A stretch of DNA of 64,000 bases, from contig CM049316.1 of assembly GCA_026874595.1 (NCBI GenBank), positions 22,901,839 through 22,965,838 on the forward strand, given 5' to 3'. The stretch comes from Sipunculus nudus (lineage: Eukaryota > Annelida > Sipuncula > Golfingiida > Sipunculidae). A model generated the notes under the pieces. That model worked only from the letters and a program-made list of their open reading frames with translations. It made no database searches and was not told where the DNA came from. Position numbers and translations under genes: made by a program. This document shows, one piece after another, positions 55,825 through 64,000 of this stretch (its first letter is position 1; the number at the start of each line of letters is the position of its first letter).

Positions 55825-58337
55825 GAAATCCGCCCGATCAAGACATTGGCATTCATGAGGTTCAGCGTATACTAGCAAAAAGATTCTTGGCGAAGTATGA
55901 CGAGGTAAAGACGTGGATCCCGCATGATGATGAGGCAGGCGTTTCCATGGAGGAACTGTATGTGGACTTGGTTCTGATAAAGACAAAGAGGGGGCCTATT
56001 GAGTCAGAAGAACAGCAGCTGTCGAGTTATAAGGACATCTTCAATCAGGTAAGTGAAAGTACATTAGAACTCAAATTTGTAATGGAACCCTGCGCAATTA
56101 TCTGCTGTTAAGGGTGTTAATATAGTTCGATACAATTTTTGATTTTTTCTTTGTTATTCACGGAGTTTCGATTAATGTTAAAAACATACAGATTGAACAC
56201 AGATGCCACTTATACCAGATGTTAATTCATTAGTTGATAATTAAAGAATGGTATGATCAAATCCGATATATTTCTCTGAAATTAAAGTTAACGTATCACG
56301 ACTCTTCTAGTGGAAAGGCCGAGGCATGATTTACTTAACTGGACAGCCTGGATCAGGAAAATCAACTTTGTCTGCACGCATGAGCGTTGACTGAGCCCGG
56401 CTGTATAGCGAAGGCACCAACCCAAGTCATGATGACCAATTTAACAAATTTAAACTGGTACTGCCGATTTTTATGCGGACTGCAAAGCTAGGTAAAACCT
56501 TGAAAGACATCTTTAGGGAGACGTACTCCTTGCATCAAGAAGATACAGAGATCTTGTGTGATTATATCGGGAAGAAATCACATCAGGAATATATCCTATT
56601 TGTTCTTGATGGGTTAGACGAATATAAATCGTCGACATCAAATGACATAACGCGCATATTGGATAAAACATGGTTACCATATGTGAATGTTTTCGTGACG
56701 TCACGATTCCCTTCCGCTTCCTGCGTCATGTTCACAGAGGGGAGGAAACCAGATATACAGTTGTCACTGCGAGGCTTTACGACAGAGGGAGTGAAAACAT
56801 ACGTACAAAAATTCTACAAGGACAGTAAAGTAAGTGGGGAAAAACTGCTCAACAAAATACAAAACTCTACCGAATTAAGTCATCTGTGTACCTGACCTGC
56901 ATTGTTACTTATGATGTCAACACTGTGGTACTCAACAGGTAACCTTGGTAACAGCATCACGGATTTCTATTTGGAATATGTAGCATATATGTGTTTGAGA
57001 TACGAACAGAAATACCTACAGAACAACGTCAGGAAGACAGTCCAGGATATCTTAAAAGTATATCATGCAAACCTGATGGAGTTAGGAGAAATGGCAAGCA
57101 GCGCTATGATGGAGACACAGTTGGAATTGTCATTTGCTTACGATGATGTCATCAAACAGATCGATGACGTCACGTGGAAAATAGGAATCCTGGTAGAAGA
57201 GAAGAGTTTTCTTGGAGATCGTATTGTGGTTTTTCCTCACAAGTCTGTACAGGAATTGTTCGTCTCCTTTTACATTGTTCACTGCACTGCGTCAAAGCAA
57301 AAAGAACTGCTGGCGCGTTTCTGCAGTGCCCGCCAAGCGTTTCGGGAGTCCGAAATGATTCGTCGGTTTGTGGTGGGCCTTGGAGGGGAGAAATTGGAAC
57401 ACCAAATACAAACTCTCATATCAGGCAGTGAGAGAGACACGGAGGAGATGCAAACAGAACTTCAACTGGACTATCTGTCTGAAAACCAAGAAGCAAACGT
57501 TGTGTTGCCTCGAGTCATGAGATTACAAATCGTTGATAAATACCCTGATTCGCACTTTGTAAGATATTTGAAAATGGATGCGTCAGTCCTAGAAGAAATT
57601 ACACTGCGGTCGCGTGACGTCAGATTATGGTGTGTTCTTCAGCATTTGTATGCCCCAAAGCTTAAGCGCTTAAACATGTATTCATCGCTCGACCTCAGAT
57701 GTTACTTTGATGACAAATACATCAACAAAGGGTTGGACGTGACATTACCCAGTTTTACCTCGCTTAGAGAGTTGTGTATAGGGGATGTCCATTTTGAGAA
57801 TATGAGGAGAACGATCAATGCAATCGTCAAGTTGAAGAAACTACAAAGCTTTCGTTGGCCTCCGCTACTCTTAACGAAGAACAGGTCGAGATTCTGAGTA
57901 AATGGCTTCCAGAAACAACGCTGACCTCACTTGGGCTTTCCAACTACTGCCTTACACATGTGGACGTAATAAAACTTCTTAAAGTTCTGCCTCAAACAGC
58001 TCATCACCTTGATCTATCAAGAAATGCACTGCAAGGTCTCGGAGCCAAGAAGGCTGGACTGAAGCATTTACGCCACTCCCGTCTGAAATCCCTCCTAGTA
58101 CAGGACTGCTCTCTGTCTACGCAGGATGCTGTTGCGCTGATCAAGGTCATACCCCCGACACTGATTGAACTGGATGTGTCACGTAATAGCCTGCATGACG
58201 ACATACTGCGTGACGTCACAAGCACAGAGCATTTGGAAAAAATAAACTTGTCACATAACGGGATGGCTGAGGATATATTGGAGAGCATCAAGTTGACCGT
58301 GAAGGACAAATGGCCGAAAATGCAGTTGGTTATTTAA
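55825..58337 (+). pseudogene. NLR copy B: NACHT-LRR pseudogene
   Basis: Same structure as copy A: exon 55825-56048, intron 56049-56310, then NACHT and LRR to TAA at 58335-58337. The P-loop GQPGSGKST, Walker B LFVLDGLDEY and LRRs are all present. Three lesions break it: TGG to TGA at 56392-56394, just after the P-loop; TGC to TGA at 56893-56895, after SHLCT; and a one-base deletion near 57848, which shifts the frame before the LRRs. Other differences from A are scattered amino-acid changes, many in the LRRs (for example the region after YINKGLD). It carries the CARD-like exon that A lacks. It may be a pseudogene or, less likely, contain assembly errors. Confidence 0.9.
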
Positions 58338-58739
58338 TCAACTCTAGATGTTAATGTCTTCCCCAGCGCGGGCTACTGTGGTTGGTTTTTCGTACCAAAG
58401 TCGCGATATTTGCGAAATGGAAATAAAAGCGAATATAAAACCTTCGCGAATAAGACGCCCATTCTACACAGGGTAACAATTTTTTATTTTGTATCTTTGT
58501 ATTGCATTATGAATAATAGGATATCTTATAAATTATCTGCCCGTAAAAAACAGGAATACCCATCCTTTTGATGTGCTTTGGTATCCTTCATAAATTACTA
58601 AGATTTTGAGCGCTATTTAAATTATTATCTTAATAATGCATACACTTAATACACATAATGGATATAAATACTAGCTCATGGAAATACAACCCTGGCAAAA
58701 GCACTGGAAAATTTAAATCGCAAAAATGAAACCTCGCGA
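58338..58739. other. 3' flank of NLR copy B
   Basis: Diverged copy of 9550-9939, including the CGCGAATATAAAACC-like element. Confidence 0.65.
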
Positions 58740-58799
58740 ATATGTAACCAACCACAGTTGTCATTTCATCTACGTTTTAAATTCAATGAAGACTCGGAT

Positions 58800-61020
58800 T
58801 AACAGATTTATTTGGAATATTTTAATACCTGTTGAGAAAAAGTCGTCTTGTACATCAGATACGATTGGACGATATAAGCAGTTAATAAATTTGTCAACAT
58901 TACATAGTTACAGAAAATAAGGAAATCTACGAGAATTAAAAAATATAAATAAAAAAGGCAAGATATTCAAAAATATGTTATACTAAGAAGAAACTTCAAC
59001 AGGAATAAAAGATATCAACAGTTTTTATCAGTAAAATATATAAATGAAATGTGAAAATATGTAAAACAGTATAGGAGACAACAAAGAACTTTAAATACCA
59101 GGCAATGGTTTGACTATTTCAAAAGTCTGTTTACGAGTTGTGTAAATGAAATTGAGAATGATTACTAATTAAAAATGATGACATTACCATAAACAGTGAG
59201 CTTTTTTTAGAACCTACTTTCAACACATCATACATACAGATGAAATAATACAAGCTGTGAATCAGACGCAAAAAGGGAAATCATCAGGTCCAGATGGAAT
59301 ATCTTTGGTAATTGTACTATCATACCATCCAGTTCTGCAGCCTTTATTTGAATCTTTGTTAAAACAAAATTTTACATTCAGGAACATTTCCTCATGAGTG
59401 GTGTAAAGCGTTTATAATTCCTCTACATAAGAAAAGGTCTGTTAATAAACCAGGTAAACATAAAGGTATTTCATTATTAAACACAACTAGGAAAATTTTG
59501 ACAAATCTTACACAATCAATTATTAGATTATGTTGAGATTCATAATTTGGTGTCTGAAGCACAGAGGGTAGAGGATGGTACTGTACTATAAATAATATTA
59601 TAAATATAAGCCATGGTCCAAAAATATTTATCCAAACAAAGAGGCAGATTTTATTGTTGGTATATAGATTCTTCTTAAGTTTTCGATTTCGTGCGACACA
59701 ATATATTATGGAGTGTATCGTTGAACCTTGGTATTAATGGAAACATTTTTAAGGTTCTGCAGTCATTATATACAAATATGAAGTCATGTGTATTATCAGA
59801 ATGTGGGCTTACACAGTACTTCAATTGTTTAGTATTGCTGTATGGTCAGTCCTTAACTTTTTTCTCTATTTATCAATGAATATATACAATTATTAAATAA
59901 TTCTGACTGTAAAGGTGTATTTGTTAATTAGAGATTTCCAAATATAAATACCTCAATGTTTGCTGCTGAGGTGGTGAATTTTGGAGAAACTGTTGGCATA
60001 TAAAATATATAGAGAAACTAAGGAATTTTGTGTTAAATATGGTATGAAAGTGAACTTGAAAAACAGAAGTCATGGTGTTCAGAAGAGGCGGACCACTACG
60101 AAAGAATGAAAACTTGTGTTTCCAAGTCAAAAATTAGATGTTGTCAATCATAACAAATATCTTGGTATTTTACTCATGGAAAAAAACACAATAACAAATT
60201 ATGCAAGCTAACAAAGCATTATGTGTTATAAAAGCTTCCTATAAGAGATTAACTAATTTAAATATTAAACAAATTTTCTACCTTTTTGATAGCATAGTGA
60301 TACCTATATTATTATATGGCTGTGAATCTTAAGGTTATTCAAAATACATGAAAGAGCTCCGTATAAACTTCTTAAAGTAAGTGCATGTACACCTAATGAA
60401 GCTGTTATAGGAGAATGTGGTAGATTACCACTATTTGTGAAAAACTCATTGAAAGTGTGAAATATTGCATTAGGATATTACATATGGATACAAACAGATA
60501 CCCGAAACACATATATTCGTGTTTATTAAATTTAGATAATAAGGGAGAAAATAGCTCGGTCAGTGGTATAAGATCATTATTATTTCAAGCAGGTTATGGA
60601 TATGCAGCTCAAATGTGAGGGATGAGAAAATGTTTTTAAGTGTTATAAGACCGAGACTCATAGATATGGCAGTTCAAAATTGGCAAATTGATATTAACTC
60701 CTGTGATATATTGTATTCATATGTTGTTTTTAAATCGACGTTAACATCAGAAAAATATCTTTCTGTGGGCCTATAATAAAAGCCACAGATGTGCATTAGC
60801 TACACTCTGATGCTCAACTCACAAATTAGCAAAAGAAACGAGCAGACATCGAAGTTTAAACATAGAAGAAAGAATATGTATATACTGCTTAAATCATGCA
60901 TGGATACGACATTATAGTGTTTGAGATCCATTTCTTAGGATGTCGAATGTATGCAGAACATTGGAAAACATGTTCAAGAGGTGAAAAGTATGATAAAGAA
61001 ATATTAAATTCGGAAAATCC
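58800..61020 (+). mobile_element. Decayed LINE, third copy, endonuclease part deleted
   Basis: Same reverse transcriptase blocks as copies 1 and 2 (KGKSSGPDGI near 59270, where the GGG AAA codons lack the stop seen in units 1 and 2, then GINGNIFKVLQSLYTNM near 59735). Here 59691-59879 stays open for 62 codons. Other stops remain, so it is inactive. Confidence 0.8.
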
Positions 61021-61024
61021 AACA

Positions 61025-62497
61025 CCTATTTAAAAAAATTAACAATCATTGTTTCACAGTCATTCAACTTTGGACAGAATTTTTAAGTGAATGACACACT
61101 TTGAACAAACAGAAAGATCCAGCATAGATGGCAGAAATAATATTATGTATGTACAATATTTTTAACATACGTTTTGTTTTACTTAAGATGATATACATTG
61201 TGTAGTAATCGCACAATTTTCATTCAGATTCCTTTTTAATGTACAATTTAAATTGAGTGAGTCAAAAGAAGATAAATACCATTAGTATATATGAACTTGT
61301 GTGACACTATATTACGGGTAGGTGCTTGTTTGTTTTTTATATTTTTCATTTAACTTAACAGCATATATAATCCGGTATTCATTTTTCTTATTAGATCAGT
61401 TATAAAGTTTATTTTGGAAACATGCATAGAATTTATGATTACTGCATTTTCTTGGGGTTTTTTTCCCTGAGTAATAGTCAATTATGATGTTTTAATGGTT
61501 TTAAGTAAAGTTAAATGAAAGCAATGCTGATACAAGTTTGTTGTATTTATTTCTGCACTGACTTTAAATGCGCATACATTATTGGAACTATGGTCTTTAT
61601 GGGCCTGTGGCCTTCTATTCCAGAATAAAATTATAATTTCTATCTTTCTTTCTTAAAAGCAGAACAGTACTTATCTTGCGGTGCCATTGAAAATTTTCTA
61701 AAGTGTAAATTGACTGGTAGTGATTACACTTTCCCTAATGAAGTCCATGTGACCAGTTGCGCGACATGACCAATAATTTGTACACAGAAAACAGACAAGC
61801 AGATAAAGAGCACGGGTTGGAGCATGACCGCCGTCTAATATCTTTGGATTTTGCCATCGTTTTTTTCCCCACCGCATTGACGACACCTGTAGGCGACGCC
61901 TGATACTGAGAATTTTGGTCCGTTATGGTGAAAAGAATAGTCAAAGTTTGGTATATTCCCTGTGGTTAATGTAAAACTGTTACCTTATTTCTAATCTTAT
62001 TAATTTTTCTGTCGGAATGCTGTCACCAAGCACAACAAACAATAAGTACGTGCAATATTTGTGCTCGTGTAGTATTTGAATAACGACTGTACTGAAAATA
62101 GACGACATGGATATTGACTACAGGAGTGTTTACTTTTGTGTCATGTCATGAAAATTCTATTTGAAGGCTTATGCACGGAACAGGAAGCGACTACTCTAAC
62201 AAGTTACAGAAATTTCAAATCCAGCTAATACAAAGGGGGAACACATTATTAAATAATTCTGAATGTGCCAGGATTCTTACAGGGCCTCACTTGTTTGGGA
62301 CATTCGTTGGGCCTACTATTCCCTCGTGCAGCTATAAAAAGAATCACTTCATTTCATAAATGATAAACCGATGGCCATCCATAGTGAGATAAAGATAAGG
62401 TGAACCCGGTGTTTGAGAAAAAGTGTACAGCTTCATAAGTAGAATCAACGAGAAATCCGCATTCTAAGGAATGCACGCCTCCGCCGTGTGTGTGTGT
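61025..62497. other. Gene-free stretch after the third LINE copy
   Basis: Matches 13051-14472. There is a local rearrangement at about 62400-62560: an extra AAGGTGAACCCGG... piece and a duplicated TGTTGTATGATGCTCC around the G run. Confidence 0.5.
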
Positions 62498-62512
62498 GGG
62501 GGGGGGGGGGGG
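62498..62512 (+). repeat. (G)15 homopolymer
   Basis: Third-copy equivalent of the G tracts at 14473 and 24242. Confidence 0.9.
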
Positions 62513-62625
62513 TTCCCTGTTGTATGATGCTCCAAAAATAGGAAGGGGGGGGGGCTGTTGTATGATGCTCCCAAAATCGTGTTTGCAATCACTTATTCGG
62601 CCAATACCTCCAGTTTCATTTGTAC

Positions 62626-62830
62626 TCAAGTGACTGTTCATGTGTGAACGTCCCTTGATGATCTTCCTAAATCGAGATCCACACTAAAATCTATTCGATT
62701 CTTCAATGGCCCACTCACGGATTGCCCTCAATATTTCATGAGATACCGTCGATGATTGCATAAGTTATGTTGCGAAGAAACACACACACACATACGAACG
62801 GGGATGAACGCATCCCATCCTGGCGGAGAC
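62626..62830 (+). repeat. Dispersed repeat, third copy, uninterrupted
   Basis: Runs through ATCCTGGCGGAGAC without the 585-bp insertion, giving the empty site. Confidence 0.6.
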
Positions 62831-63245
62831 AATGACAAAAATTACCAACAAGTTCATGAGCAGTGGTGACGTACCAAGCATCCATTAAGAAATAATAATG
62901 AAACCTCGTTTATAGTTTCTCTTGAACCCAAAACTCGTGACAACATCGACAAGTCTACAATCTCTCTTATTTATTAACAATTTAGAGATACGTGGACGAG
63001 TCACTATTTGACGGTAAATCTTTGTATGCATAATCTAACATCAAGGGCATGTTAAGACATTGTTTTTTTAATAAGAGCTAGCGAAACTATAGATGGATCC
63101 AATCACCGGGTGATCAGTAGAATTCCTCTCTCGACCCCCACAACTGAGAGATTATTGTCACCGTCAACGTGGCGTGAAAAGTGTACATCCTTATAAATTA
63201 GTTAAGGGTTAACCGTAGGAGCGCGGTTAGAATCCGGTCTACATT

Positions 63246-63450
63246 GGAGAATGTCAAAATAAATAAAGTTTCTGAGTGTTATTCCGTATCCTGTGTTATA
63301 TTCTATGTTCTGTCACCTCCTTGTTTCTGCAGTTTGCAGTCTGGAATGTGAGAGAAAAACGTGAATTATGTGTGCATTGAGAATAACATTCAAAGATGTG
63401 ATGACAGAACTGGATTCGAACAACCGACCGTAGTCGGGATATTTTAGTCT
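63246..63450 (+). pseudogene. Broken third copy of the candidate signal-peptide exon
   Basis: Aligns with 15839-16078, but the reading frame stops at the fourth codon (ATG TCA AAA TAA), the middle has small insertions and deletions, and the splice donor with the end of the exon is deleted. Confidence 0.6.
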
Positions 63451-63915
63451 ATTTGAACTATTGTGACTGAATATTTACGGCAATGTTCACCAGAGGTCAC
63501 TGTGCATCAGGAGTCTATTCTCCCATGTGAATGATGGTAGCCTACATATACTAACGTGTGTCAACTGGGGGCTGCAAACCCCCGCTAGCTTTGTGGAATG
63601 GCCAAAAATGAGAATGTAGGGCAAAATAAAAACCAGAATGCGTAGTAAAATAGGAAAACATGAAATGTGGGATGCCGCCCCCACAAACCCGCTAAATCCA
63701 GCCACTTTGGATTGTGTATGACGTCAGCATACTTTGTGCACAAGGGAACACCGCGATACATGAACAGTGAATGGATACGTTGGATAAGACCGAGAAAATG
63801 ACAAACAATAAATATCAGGTATAAACCTATGGCCTTGTACTTAAAAAACCCCAATTTTCAGCTATTGAAAATCACTCATAGTGGAGATGAGCGCAACAGA
63901 AAATGGCAGAAAAAA

Positions 63916-64000
63916 AAAAAATGATTAAATCGATGGACCTAAGAAGGTCCACCTATACGAGGAAGGCTTGAATAACGCATGTGATGATACAAAGCTCTAC
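63916..64000. other. Right edge, no feature recognised
   Basis: Begins after an A-rich run; no similarity to the other copies and no coding motif. Confidence 0.5.

Larger units (their letters stand above)
58740..63915. repeat. Third, older copy of the NLR-flank segment
   Basis: Aligns with unit 1 from 9940 to about 16535, but lacks two blocks: about 830 bp of the LINE endonuclease part (unit 1 about 10077-10915, junction near 58883) and the 585-bp insertion (14790-15374). Divergence is a few percent and uneven: 60000-62350 is very close, while the ends differ more. Gypsy 2 is absent. Confidence 0.85.

Overview
This is a window of eukaryotic nuclear DNA. Genes have spliced GT-AG introns with matching phases, coding density is low, and repeats are abundant. 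Three things point to a lophotrochozoan, most likely a bivalve mollusc: NACHT-LRR genes with a death-fold exon, Ty3/Gypsy and LINE debris, and dispersed repeats of a kind common in bivalves (tails rich in GGACGGACGG, and CGCGAA-type AT-rich elements). This assignment is inference; no species marker was seen.

Layout. (1) 0.1-4.0 kb: decayed Gypsy element 1, minus strand. (2) 4.0-7.0 kb: unassigned AT-rich DNA with two clusters of a degenerate repeat. (3) 7.0-9.55 kb: NLR copy A (NACHT-LRR), open throughout the visible part, with no visible N-terminal effector exon. (4) 9.94-29.48 kb: two almost identical tandem copies of a 9.77-kb unit. Each unit holds a decayed plus-strand LINE, a possible 585-bp transposon, a candidate signal-peptide exon and the front part of Gypsy element 2. 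Only the second copy runs on to the end of the element and its 3' LTR (31.70 kb). (5) 31.9-44.6 kb: a six-exon secreted chymotrypsin/elastase-like serine protease gene on the minus strand, with all splice phases consistent and a TATA box. Its introns carry inverted repeats and a satellite-like repeat family. (6) 45.1-51 kb: a 44-bp minisatellite, a minus-strand LINE, then Gypsy element 3 (minus), which is cut off inside its reverse transcriptase where the LINE begins. Its upstream region has three CTCF-like motifs. (7) 55.1-58.3 kb: NLR copy B, with a CARD-like exon but two stop codons and a frameshift. (8) 58.3-63.9 kb: a third, older and partly deleted copy of the 3' flank of NLR A plus the LINE region.

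Order of events (inference): an NLR+LINE segment was duplicated first (A and B differ by a few percent by eye). Gypsy 2 then sat next to copy A, and its two LTRs have since diverged noticeably. Very recently, the A-side flank was duplicated in tandem (five substitutions and one homopolymer length change noticed in 9.77 kb). The main biological interest is the innate-immunity-type NLR pair, in which one copy keeps the open NACHT-LRR and the other keeps the death-fold exon.
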